DNA of 5,996 bases from Acidobacteriota bacterium (GCA_003224075.1 QHYF01000140.1:1-5996), one strand, 5' to 3'. Counted from the first letter of the stretch, positions 1-5,996 are shown. Notes: a model not told the origin generated them from the letters alone. Program-made: numbers and translations.

Positions 1-1
1 C

Positions 2-451
2 GAAATCACAGGCATGACGACACTGGCGCCGATGTTTTTCTACGCCGGCCTCACGTTCGGACGAGCCGCCGCACCGCTTGTTTTGCGGAAGCAATCCGAG
101 AGAAAAATCGTACTCGGCGCTCTGGGTTTAGCGGCCGCCGGAACCACACTGCTGATCACGTCTTCTGCTCTAAAGATTGCCATCGTGGCGGTTTTTCTTG
201 CAGGCCTCGGATGCGCCAGCGTTTACCCGATCTACATTGCCTGGCTCGCGCGATGGTATGGCGCGCGCGCCAAAAAAATCGGGGGCGTTCTCTTCGCGCT
301 TGCTTCCCTCGGGGGATCCGTCGGGCCATGGCTGGTCGGATCTGTCTCAAAATTCTCTGGCAGTTTGCGCGTTGGATTGCTGGTGCCGCTGCTCTGCGCG
401 CTGATCATGATTACCCTGGTGCTGCTGCTGCGCCGGCAGACGGCGGCCTGA
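2..451 (+). CDS. MFS transporter, C-terminal part (5' end outside window)
   Basis: This is the tail of an integral inner-membrane permease of the major facilitator superfamily. The reading frame is open from base 2 and ends at TGA 449-451, giving 150 visible residues. An ATG lies at 14, but a full MFS protein has about 400 residues and 12 helices, so this ATG is probably internal. About five hydrophobic segments are visible, fitting TM8-TM12. A basic cytoplasmic loop (LRKQSERK) follows the first. A Gly-rich helix has GLGCASVYPIYIAWLARW, then a loop RAKK, then GGVLFALASLGGSVGPWLVG, a pattern common in the second half of fucose permease-like and related MFS carriers. The last helix is followed by the short basic tail LRRQTAA. 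The substrate cannot be read from this part. The gene ends 14 nt before the kinase start, so it is probably the upstream member of the same operon. Confidence 0.8.
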   Translation, partial: EITGMTTLAPMFFYAGLTFGRAAAPLVLRKQSERKIVLGALGLAAAGTTLLITSSALKIAIVAVFLAGLGCASVYPIYIAWLARWYGARAKKIGGVLFALASLGGSVGPWLVGSVSKFSGSLRVGLLVPLLCALIMITLVLLLRRQTAA

Positions 452-454
452 GGT
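450..454 (+). promoter_or_regulatory. Ribosome binding site (GAGGT) that fixes the kinase start
   Basis: GAGGT lies 11 nt before the GTG at 466 and overlaps the transporter stop codon (TGA 449-451). The kinase frame is open upstream as far as 211, but that extension lies inside the transporter gene and codes for Arg/Ala-rich, out-of-frame sequence. This site and the immediate appearance of a signal-anchor helix support the GTG at 466 as the true start. Confidence 0.6.
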
Positions 455-465
455 ATTCTTATTCC

Positions 466-1809
466 GTGCAGAACGCCGCATCCTCGCAACGCTCTCCAAC
501 GACCGGATTGCTGCTGGGACTGGTGATTACCCTGGCCGCGGTGCTGGCTTATGCGTCATACATCACCGTGCAGCTCGCAGGTCTTCGAAAACTGCAGAGC
601 GAAATGGTGGATCGAAACCGGAAAGACTCCCTTCAATTGCTGCGCATTCAGAACGATCTCAACTCCGTCGCGCTGGCTATGCGCGACATGCTGGACACGA
701 CCGAGCCCTATCCGCTTACGGCTTGGACCGCTCAGTTCGACCGCATTCACCAAGATTTGGACAGCGGCCTGAAACTGGAGGAGAACTTGGCGGGAGCGAG
801 CCGCACTCCGGACCAGCGGCGGTATCTCACCCAATCGGTGGCGCAGTTTTGGGACGCCGTAAACCGCATGTTCGGGCTCGCGCAGGGCGGGAAGGATGCG
901 GAAGCGCGCGAGCAGATTCGATTGTCGCTTCAGGCGCGCCAGCAGGCGCTCAGCACAGCCGTTTCCCGTCTGCTGGTGGAAAACAACGAAGGCGAGCAGC
1001 AGGCCGCGGTACGGATTGCGCATATTTACGATGGCGTACAGCGCCAGCTCTATCTTTTCCTCGCGGCGACTCTCATCGCTATCGTTTTGACGAGCTTGTA
1101 TCTGATTCGCAGTAATCGCCAGATTTTTGCGCGCCTGGCGGAGCTTTCCGAACAGCGCAGCGAGTTGGCGCAGAAATTGATCTCCACGCAGGAATCGACG
1201 CTGCGCCACATTTCCCGCGAACTCCACGATGAATTCGGGCAAGTCTTGACCGCGATCGGGTCGATGCTGGGCCGTGCCGGTAAACACATCCCGGAAGGAG
1301 CGCTGCTGCGCGAGGATTTGAAGGAAGTCCAGGAGATCGCGCAATCGACCTTGAACAACATCAGGACTCTTTCTCAGGCGCTTCACCCGGTTCTGCTGGA
1401 AGAAGCAGGACTGGAAAGCACGCTCGACTGGTATATTGCCACGGTCGGGCGGCAAACGGGCCTCACTCTTCACTACGAAAAGACCGGGCAGCCGTTTCCA
1501 GTGGAAACGAACGCAGGAGTGCATGTCTATCGCGTGCTACAGGAAGCGCTGAATAATGTAAGTCGGCATTCCGGGGCGCGCGATGCCTGGATTCGGTTGA
1601 AATATGCGAGTGATTCGCTGGAACTCGAAGTGGAAGATCACGGCACGGGTTTCGCGGCAGAAGAGTTGCCACGAGGGATTGGGCTGGTGGCCATGCGGGA
1701 GCGCGCCGAGCTGATTGGCGGCTCGCTGGCAATTTCGCCGCGCCCGCAAGGCGGCACCAAAGTCCGTCTTCAGATTCCCAGGGGAAAAGTGGACGCGAAT
1801 GGCGCATAG
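466..1809 (+). CDS. Membrane sensor histidine kinase, NarX/LiaS-type (HisKA_3 + HATPase_c)
   Basis: A 447-residue two-component sensor kinase of the inner membrane. It reads an envelope signal and phosphorylates the regulator encoded next to it. TM1 is at about residues 14-35 and TM2 at about 195-215. Between them lies a roughly 155-residue, mostly helical periplasmic region resembling a four-helix-bundle (4HB/MCP-type) sensor. A short coiled-coil linker (LAELSEQRSELAQKLIS) joins TM2 to the HisKA_3 dimerisation domain. Its H-box is RELHDEFGQVL with phospho-acceptor His254. HDEFGQ also contains the D-x-x-x-Q pattern (Asp255, Gln259) linked in this family to phosphatase activity on the partner regulator, so it probably both adds and removes phosphate. 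HATPase_c follows with the N-box QEALNNVSRHS (Glu360, Asn363, Asn364), the G1 box DHGTGF (Asp391) and the G2 box GIGL (404-407). All key residues are present. The start is the GTG at 466. The 3' end overlaps the regulator by 11 nt. The signal sensed is unknown. Confidence 0.92.
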   Translation: MQNAASSQRSPTTGLLLGLVITLAAVLAYASYITVQLAGLRKLQSEMVDRNRKDSLQLLRIQNDLNSVALAMRDMLDTTEPYPLTAWTAQFDRIHQDLDSGLKLEENLAGASRTPDQRRYLTQSVAQFWDAVNRMFGLAQGGKDAEAREQIRLSLQARQQALSTAVSRLLVENNEGEQQAAVRIAHIYDGVQRQLYLFLAATLIAIVLTSLYLIRSNRQIFARLAELSEQRSELAQKLISTQESTLRHISRELHDEFGQVLTAIGSMLGRAGKHIPEGALLREDLKEVQEIAQSTLNNIRTLSQALHPVLLEEAGLESTLDWYIATVGRQTGLTLHYEKTGQPFPVETNAGVHVYRVLQEALNNVSRHSGARDAWIRLKYASDSLELEVEDHGTGFAAEELPRGIGLVAMRERAELIGGSLAISPRPQGGTKVRLQIPRGKVDANGA

Positions 1810-2428
1810 AATAACGGTTCTGCTGGTCGATGATCATGCGCTGGTGCGCCGCGGATTCCGGCGCATGCTGGAGGATGACCCGGAAATCTCCGTCGTCGGA
1901 GAAGCCAATGAAGGTAACGAAGCCGTGCGTCTCGCCCTTGAATTGCGGCCGAAGGTGATCGTCATGGACTGCGCGATGCCGGAGCTGGACGGCATCGAAG
2001 CCACCCGAAGAATTCTGGAAAAATTCCCTCAGGCAGGAATCTTGATGCTGAGCATGCACGCCGAGGAAACCTTGGTGAGCCAAGCTCTGCAAGCGGGCGC
2101 GCGCGGCTACGTGCTTAAAAACGCCATGGAGCTCGACTTGGTCAGGGCGGTCAAGAGCATCGCCGCGGGCATGACTGTGCTCGACCCGCAAGTCTCTCGC
2201 CCCGACGCTTTGAAAGGAGAACGCGGAGGAGGATTGACGCCACGTGAACTGGAAATCCTGCAACACATCGTGGCCGGCAAGTCCAACAAGGAAATCGCGA
2301 CGGATTTGAATCTCAGTGCAAATACTGTGGCGGTCCACCGCGCCAATATCATGGACACCCTGGGGATTCACAAGACGGCGGAGCTGGTGGTCTACGCTAT
2401 TCGAAACGGGCTGGTGAATCTGCCGTGA
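1799..2428 (+). CDS. NarL/FixJ-family response regulator (REC + LuxR-type HTH)
   Basis: A 209-residue cytoplasmic DNA-binding regulator, the usual length for this family. The REC domain covers about residues 5-120. It has the acidic pair Asp11/Asp12, the phospho-acceptor Asp57 in VIVMDCAMPELDG, the switch residues Ser85 and Tyr104, and Lys107 in GARGYVLK, so phosphorylation should be functional. A short Gly-rich linker leads to the GerE/LuxR helix-turn-helix at about residues 146-203. It starts LTPRELEIL and continues with SNKEIATDLNLSANTVAVHR and MDTLGIHKTAEL, all canonical. I chose ATG 1799 because the protein then begins MAHRITVLLVDDH, directly at REC strand 1; the open frame further upstream is kinase-coding sequence read out of frame. 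The start overlaps the kinase end by 11 nt, and an AGGGG at 1780-1784 is a rather distant ribosome site, so translational coupling is likely. HisKA_3 kinases normally pair with this regulator class, which makes it the cognate partner. DNA targets are unknown. Confidence 0.95.
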   Translation: MAHRITVLLVDDHALVRRGFRRMLEDDPEISVVGEANEGNEAVRLALELRPKVIVMDCAMPELDGIEATRRILEKFPQAGILMLSMHAEETLVSQALQAGARGYVLKNAMELDLVRAVKSIAAGMTVLDPQVSRPDALKGERGGGLTPRELEILQHIVAGKSNKEIATDLNLSANTVAVHRANIMDTLGIHKTAELVVYAIRNGLVNLP

Positions 2429-4122
2429 ATCGGCGAGAGTTTCTTTTCACGGCCCTCGGCACAGGATTAGATACAGCCACAACACCGCCGTGGATACTCG
2501 GGAACCCGTCCTCTCCTTTGGGGTTCCGTTTCACCGATGTTACGAATGCCGCGGGAATTCAGTTTCAACACAACAGCGGCGCTTACGGCGGCAAGCTGCT
2601 TCCGGAGACGCTGGGCTCGGGCTGTGCGTTCCTCGATTATGACAGCGACGGCTGGCAGGACATTCTCCTCGTGAATGGGATGGACTGGCCGGCGCACAAA
2701 CGCCAGCGGTCCACCTTGCGGCTGTATCGGAATAACCGCAACGGTACATTCAAGGATGTGACGCGAAGCGCCGGGCTGGACGTGGAAATGTACGGGATGG
2801 GTGTCGCCATCGGTGATTACAACAACGATGGTTTTCCTGACATTTTTGTCAGTTGCGTTGGACAGAGCCGGCTCTTCCGCAACACCGGCAAAGGAACTTT
2901 CATCGATGTCACGCGCGCGAGCGGCCTTTATGGACGCCAAGGCCTCAGCACTTCCGCACTGTGGTTTGACTATGACCGGGACGGCTTGCTTGACCTCTTC
3001 GTCTGCAACTATGTGCGCTGGTCCCCCGAACACGATGTGTTTTGCAGCCTCGACGGCTCGCACAAGTCCTACTGCACCCCGGAAGCTTATCGCGGGGATA
3101 CGTGCTGGCTTTTCCGCAACCGCGGCGACGGAACCTTCGAAGACGTAACTCCAACCAGCGGCATCTTCGACAGCAGTTCAAAATCTCTGGGCGTGGCGAT
3201 GTTCGACTACGACCAGGACGGCTGGCCGGATCTGCTCGTCGCCAACGACACGCAACCCAACAAGCTCTACCGCAATCTGCGGAACGGCAAGTTCAAGGAT
3301 GTCGCGGTCGAAGCTGGCTTGGCGTTCAGTACCGAGGGAAAAGCGCGCGCCGGGATGGGCGTTGATGTCGGAGACTTCGACAATTCCGGCAGGCCCGGCG
3401 TCGCCATCACCAACTTCGACAACGAAATGATCGGTCTCTATCGCGCAAACGCTACCGGAGTTTTCGACGACGTGTCCATTCCTTCGGGCGTCGGGGCGCC
3501 CTCCAGGAACACCCTCGGTTTCGGCTGCCTGTTCCTCGATGTCGACCTGGATGGCGCCCTGGACTTGGCAGTCGCCAATGGCCACATTGACGAAACGGTG
3601 AGAAACATCCGTGGGAACGTCGGCTACGCGCAACCGCCGCAGCTTTTTCTCAATCTCGGAAACGGAAAATTTCGCGATGTAGCTGGTGAAGCGGGCGGCG
3701 GCTTCAAAAAATCGCGGGTAGGGCGTGGCCTGGCTTACGGAGACTTCGATCGCGACGGTGATCTCGACATTCTGATGACCACAAACAACGGTCCCGCGTC
3801 TCTCTTTCGAAATGATCACCTAGCCGGAAACCACAGCATCCGTTTTCACTTGCGCGGAACAAAATCAAACCGCGATGCCATTGGGGCTACTGTCCGCATC
3901 TTTGCCAACGGCCAAAGCCAATCGCGAGTGGTTCGCGGGGGATCGAGCTACCTCTCGCAGTCCGAATTGCCCTTAACCTTCGGACTGGGGAAGCGCGATA
4001 AGATCGACCGTGTGGTAATTGAATGGCCGAGCGGCCGCACGGAAGAGTATAAAGATCTGGGAGCGGGGAAAACCTATAAGCTCCTGGAAACAAAAGGAAT
4101 ACAGGAACAGCCCGGTTTCTAA
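2425..4122 (+). CDS. Exported FG-GAP/VCBS propeller with ASPIC/UnbV domain (CRTAC1-like)
   Basis: A 565-residue protein, probably exported. The GTG start at 2425 overlaps the regulator stop by 4 nt (GTGA). The N-terminus MNRREFLFTALG fits the twin-arginine export pattern (RRxFL), although the hydrophobic stretch is short and broken by Asp16. Seven calcium-binding loops of the type DxDxDGxxD follow at residues 71, 131, 182, 261, 317, 372 and 440. Most are preceded by a conserved segment of the form LYRNxxxGTFxDVTxxAGL. This spacing fits a seven-bladed beta-propeller. Between loops 3 and 4 lies a Cys-containing insert (Cys207, Cys217, Cys227) with the family signature YCTPEAYRG. The ASPIC/UnbV domain covers about 483-553 (AIGATVRIF, VVRGGSSYLSQSE, LTFGLG, VVIEWPSGRTEEY). 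Members are common in Acidobacteriota and Planctomycetota, but their biochemical role is poorly known; carbohydrate or protein binding is only a guess. Its place behind a kinase-regulator pair suggests co-production with that pair. Confidence 0.9.
   Translation: MNRREFLFTALGTGLDTATTPPWILGNPSSPLGFRFTDVTNAAGIQFQHNSGAYGGKLLPETLGSGCAFLDYDSDGWQDILLVNGMDWPAHKRQRSTLRLYRNNRNGTFKDVTRSAGLDVEMYGMGVAIGDYNNDGFPDIFVSCVGQSRLFRNTGKGTFIDVTRASGLYGRQGLSTSALWFDYDRDGLLDLFVCNYVRWSPEHDVFCSLDGSHKSYCTPEAYRGDTCWLFRNRGDGTFEDVTPTSGIFDSSSKSLGVAMFDYDQDGWPDLLVANDTQPNKLYRNLRNGKFKDVAVEAGLAFSTEGKARAGMGVDVGDFDNSGRPGVAITNFDNEMIGLYRANATGVFDDVSIPSGVGAPSRNTLGFGCLFLDVDLDGALDLAVANGHIDETVRNIRGNVGYAQPPQLFLNLGNGKFRDVAGEAGGGFKKSRVGRGLAYGDFDRDGDLDILMTTNNGPASLFRNDHLAGNHSIRFHLRGTKSNRDAIGATVRIFANGQSQSRVVRGGSSYLSQSELPLTFGLGKRDKIDRVVIEWPSGRTEEYKDLGAGKTYKLLETKGIQEQPGF
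2635..3768 (+). repeat. Seven calcium-loop (FG-GAP/VCBS) repeats within the propeller gene
   Basis: This span runs from the first to the last DxDxDGxxD loop. In order the loops read DYDSDGWQD, DYNNDGFPD, DYDRDGLLD, DYDQDGWPD, DFDNSGRPG, DVDLDGALD and DFDRDGDLD. They are 51 to 79 residues apart, with the largest gap between loops 3 and 4 where the Cys-containing insert sits. Loop 5 is degenerate: Ser321 and Gly325 replace two acidic ligands. These are protein-level repeats; the DNA between copies is diverged, so recent duplication is not indicated. Confidence 0.85.
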
Positions 4123-4197
4123 TGCTTTTGCATTATTGCCTGGTTTCTAATGCTTTTGCATTATCGCTAGGTTTCTAATGCTTTCACAGTATTGCCA
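4114..4197 (+). repeat. Three tandem 28-bp repeats overlapping the propeller stop codon
   Basis: The copies are 4114-4141, 4142-4169 and 4170-4197, each beginning GGTTTCTAATGCTTT. Copies 1 and 2 match at 26 of 28 bases; copy 3 matches each of the others at 24 of 28. The TAA in copy 1 is the stop codon of the propeller gene, so copy 1 includes its last coding bases (Gly-Phe-stop). The array may have arisen by duplication of the gene's 3' end. Because 28 is not a multiple of three, each copy shifts frame. In copies 1 and 2 the core TAATGC-TTTT-GCATTA is a perfect inverted repeat (4120-4135 and 4148-4163). Copy 3 has lost it through changes in the right arm. Confidence 0.9.
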
Positions 4198-4250
4198 GCC
4201 TCACCCGTAGAGCGTATTCGTATGGCCACTAGCACCATCGCCTCCAGCTC

Positions 4251-4265
4251 AGCCAAACCTTGGCT
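4251..4265 (+). other. Small inverted repeat (possible leader hairpin)
   Basis: AGCCAA (4251-4256) and TTGGCT (4260-4265) are perfect reverse complements with a 3-nt loop. The TTGG at 4260-4263 could instead pair with CCAA at 4280-4283, through a fold including GGG/CCC, so two mutually exclusive folds are conceivable. A 6-bp stem of this size can occur by chance. It is noted because it lies just upstream of the terminator hairpin and downstream of any promoter that might sit near 4190-4220. Confidence 0.25.
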
Positions 4266-4291
4266 TGCTTCGGGGCACCCCAAACTGAATT

Positions 4292-4328
4292 GCGGCCGGA
4301 TGTTTCTCAGGCATCCGGCCGCTTTTTT
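4292..4328 (+). terminator. Strong rho-independent terminator
   Basis: GCGGCCGGATG (4292-4302) and CATCCGGCCGC (4312-4322) form a perfect 11-bp GC-rich stem with a 9-nt loop, followed at once by TTTTTT (4323-4328). The T-run is on the + strand side only, so it ends transcription coming from the left. It most likely closes the transporter-kinase-regulator-propeller operon, about 170 nt after the last stop codon. It also ends only 33 nt before the cytochrome start codon, so it could act as an attenuator for that gene if transcription starts upstream of it. Confidence 0.9.
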
Positions 4329-4361
4329 GATAACCATCAACCGCGCGCGTGGGTGGGCACG

Positions 4362-5996
4362 ATGCAAATTGATTCTGTAAAGCGGTGGTTATCGCGAAGC
4401 CTGATTGCGCTGACGGTTAGCGCGGCCTACTTGTACGGATACCCCTCGGCCACGATCTCTTACGGTGCTGTGGATTTGTTTCACATCGCGGCCGGAATCG
4501 TCTTGACCTTTCTGCTGGTTGTTTACGTCATCCGCTTGCTCCCCGATGAAACACTTCTGGCCCGTTTTGGCTGGATGTTGCTGACTGCGGGAGCGCTTCT
4601 CGGGATCGTGTTGATCAAGGTTGGCACGCCCAATCGTTTGAAGCTGTGGCTCTTCGCCCATATTGCGCTTTGCGTTTTCGGCACGCTCTTCGTCGCGGTT
4701 TCCTGGCTCTCGTCAAAAGGATGGCTGGGCAACAGCGTCCTCCGGCGCGGACTGGGATTTGGCGCGCTGGCGCTGCTGACCGCTGGCATCACCGCGGGTA
4801 TCTGGTGGACCCGCGAGGTCGGCTGGAAGAATGCGAATCGCATCTCAAATCCGCTAATGCCGCCTGAGACCATGAATGGAGAAGGCGACGGACCTCAGGG
4901 GAAGTATTTTCCGAGTTCCGCGCAGACAAAGGATGGCCGCAACATTCCCGGGAAATACTTTATGCAGTCGGACGCCTGTCAGCGCTGCCATGGCGACATC
5001 TATAAACAATGGGACAGCTCGGCGCATCATTTTTCCTCCTTCAACAACCAGTGGTATCGCAAGAGCGTCGAGTACATGCAGGACGTCGCGGGCGTGAAGC
5101 CGTCGAAGTGGTGCGCAGGCTGCCACGATCCCGCGCTGCTCTTCAGCGGCATGTTCGACACCCCTGTCAAACAGATCGAGGATCGCCCGGAAGCGAAAGC
5201 TGGCTTGAGCTGTCTCATGTGCCACAGCATCATTCAGGTGAAGAGCAGCATGGGACAGGGAGACTTTGTTCTTGAGTATCCCAAACTGCACGAACTTGCG
5301 GCCAGCACCAATCCTGTAATTCGCGCCGTCCACGATTTTCTGGTGAGAGTGAACCCTGAACCGCATCGCCGCACGTTTTTGAAGCCCTTCATGCGCACGC
5401 AGACGGCGGAATTCTGCTCGACCTGCCATAAAGTTCATCTGGACGTTCCCGTGAACCACTACCGCTGGGTGCGCGGATTCAACGAATATGACAGTTGGCA
5501 GGCCAGCGGCGTCTCAGGCCAGGGCGCTCGCTCGTTCTACTATCCGAAGAGTCCGATGACTTGCCCGGATTGCCACATGCCCTTTGTTCCTTCGAAGGAC
5601 GACGGCAATATCAACGGTTTTGTGCATTCGCACCAGTTCCCGGGCGCGAATACTGCCGTCCCATTCGCGAATCAAGACGCTTCGCAGCTCGAACTGAGCC
5701 AGAAGTTTTTGCAAGATAATCAAATCAGCGTCGACATTTTTGCCGTTTCGCCCGTTGGAAAAGAATCTAAGGCAGAAGCGGCTGCGAAAGCTGCTCGGCC
5801 GGAACTTTCCAGCTCATTCGCAGTCGGAGAAGAGGCGGACCTTTCCCTGCCGCAGGGCCCGGCGGGAGAGGCGCGGGCCATTACCGCGCCGCTCGGGCGT
5901 GTGGATGCCGCCGTTCGGCGGGGCGACGATGTGCGTGTGGATGTCGTCGTGCGAACGCGCAAGGTCGGCCACTTCTTCCCCGGCGGGACGGTTGAC
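4362..5996 (+). CDS. Membrane-anchored multiheme c-type cytochrome, cytochrome c554-like (3' end outside window)
   Basis: An open frame of 545 codons from ATG 4362 to the window edge with no stop. The first 150 residues carry about five hydrophobic helices (near 12-28, 37-58, 68-87, 94-117, 130-149). A large, presumably periplasmic domain follows with five CxxCH c-haem sites: CQRCH 206-210, CAGCH 251-255, CLMCH 284-288, CSTCH 352-356 and CPDCH 401-405. The first site reads CQRCHGDIYKQWDSSAHH, the pattern of the cytochrome c554 family, where a downstream His can be the second iron ligand. After an Ala/Glu/Lys-rich stretch (about 466-490) comes a beta-rich region with KVGHFFPGG at the edge, resembling the GHxFPxG motif found in the C-terminal parts of related multiheme proteins. 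The likely role is electron transfer between the membrane and the periplasm; donor and acceptor cannot be read. A GTG at 4353 is an alternative in-frame start. The ribosome site is weak (GGGTGGG, 4351-4357 including an A-poor context). The gene follows a terminator, so it is probably a separate unit. Confidence 0.88.
   Translation, partial: MQIDSVKRWLSRSLIALTVSAAYLYGYPSATISYGAVDLFHIAAGIVLTFLLVVYVIRLLPDETLLARFGWMLLTAGALLGIVLIKVGTPNRLKLWLFAHIALCVFGTLFVAVSWLSSKGWLGNSVLRRGLGFGALALLTAGITAGIWWTREVGWKNANRISNPLMPPETMNGEGDGPQGKYFPSSAQTKDGRNIPGKYFMQSDACQRCHGDIYKQWDSSAHHFSSFNNQWYRKSVEYMQDVAGVKPSKWCAGCHDPALLFSGMFDTPVKQIEDRPEAKAGLSCLMCHSIIQVKSSMGQGDFVLEYPKLHELAASTNPVIRAVHDFLVRVNPEPHRRTFLKPFMRTQTAEFCSTCHKVHLDVPVNHYRWVRGFNEYDSWQASGVSGQGARSFYYPKSPMTCPDCHMPFVPSKDDGNINGFVHSHQFPGANTAVPFANQDASQLELSQKFLQDNQISVDIFAVSPVGKESKAEAAAKAARPELSSSFAVGEEADLSLPQGPAGEARAITAPLGRVDAAVRRGDDVRVDVVVRTRKVGHFFPGGTVD

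Larger units (their letters stand above)
4123..4361. other. 239-bp intergenic region between propeller and cytochrome genes
   Basis: This is the only substantial non-coding stretch. From left to right it holds the rest of the 28-bp repeat array (to 4197), a stretch of about 50 bases without clear structure, a small inverted repeat (4251-4265), and the intrinsic terminator (4292-4328). A weak promoter-like pair, TTGCCA at 4192-4197 and TATTCG at 4215-4220 with 17 bp between them, is present but not convincing. The short frames crossing the region run through the terminator and do not look coding. Confidence 0.75.

Noticed and set aside
211..465. N-terminal extension of the kinase frame from ATG 211
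   Set aside because: It lies wholly inside the transporter gene in another frame and codes for Arg/Ala/Trp-rich sequence. The GTG at 466 has a GAGGT site and begins directly before a membrane anchor.
556..1524. Long open frame on the - strand opposite the kinase (322 codons)
   Set aside because: It is opposite a well-supported kinase with all catalytic motifs. The translation is Arg/Gln/Leu-rich without recognisable domains, a common shadow in GC-rich DNA.
1463..2371. Long open frame on the - strand opposite the kinase end and regulator (302 codons)
   Set aside because: It spans two real genes on the other strand, has no family signature, and is rich in His/Arg/Ser as expected for an antisense shadow.
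4120..4163. TAATGC-TTTT-GCATTA hairpins as intrinsic terminators
   Set aside because: The stems are only 6 bp, AT-rich, and not followed by a T-run. The clear terminator is at 4292-4328.
4114..4197. The 28-bp repeats as a CRISPR array
   Set aside because: The copies are directly adjacent with no spacers between them, and no cas genes are visible.
4192..4220. Promoter-like TTGCCA - 17 bp - TATTCG upstream of the cytochrome
   Set aside because: The -35-like box is fair, but the -10-like box matches only three of six positions, and the left box lies inside repeat copy 3. Not strong enough to annotate as a promoter.
4192..4380. Short + strand frame across the intergenic region (TTG 4192 or ATG 4222)
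   Set aside because: It runs through the terminator hairpin and into the cytochrome start in another frame, has no ribosome site, and its sequence resembles no family.
4854..5459. Open frame on the - strand opposite the cytochrome (201 codons)
   Set aside because: The + strand frame here carries five CxxCH motifs in one continuous reading frame; the antisense translation has no recognisable pattern.

Overview
The window is GC-rich, tightly packed bacterial DNA with every supported gene on the + strand. The gene mix is typical of Acidobacteriota or of similar soil or sediment bacteria: an ASPIC/UnbV FG-GAP (CRTAC1-like) propeller protein with the Y-C-x-P-x-x-Y-x-G signature, and a large membrane-anchored multiheme c-type cytochrome. 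The phylum call is inference from protein style, not a database match.

Layout. (1) Positions 2-451 hold the C-terminal part of a major facilitator superfamily transporter that enters from the left edge. (2) Fourteen bases later, at a GTG at 466 with a GAGGT ribosome site, a membrane-bound HisKA_3 sensor histidine kinase begins. (3) It overlaps by 11 nt a NarL/FixJ-type response regulator (1799-2428). (4) The regulator overlaps by 4 nt (GTGA) a gene for an exported seven-repeat FG-GAP propeller with a C-terminal ASPIC/UnbV domain (2425-4122). These four genes look like one operon, and the kinase, regulator and propeller are probably translationally coupled. (5) The 239-bp gap (4123-4361) is the only sizeable non-coding stretch. 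It holds three tandem 28-bp repeats, the first overlapping the propeller stop codon, then a small inverted repeat, then a strong intrinsic terminator with a perfect 11-bp stem and six Ts. (6) Only 33 nt after the terminator T-run, a new gene begins at 4362 and runs off the right edge. It encodes about five membrane helices followed by a periplasmic domain with five CxxCH haem-binding motifs, and is probably a redox membrane protein of the cytochrome c554-like class.

How the genes may work together: the kinase senses an unknown envelope signal through a helical periplasmic domain and phosphorylates the regulator on Asp57. The regulator's LuxR-type HTH would then control targets that could include its own operon and the neighbouring cytochrome. 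The propeller sits in the same transcription unit and may be the output, or an extracytoplasmic partner of the kinase. This link is suggested only by gene order and overlap.

No mobile element, CRISPR array, tRNA or rRNA was seen. The most unusual items are the kinase-regulator-propeller coupling, the hairpin-forming repeats on the stop codon, and the terminator placed almost on top of the cytochrome start.
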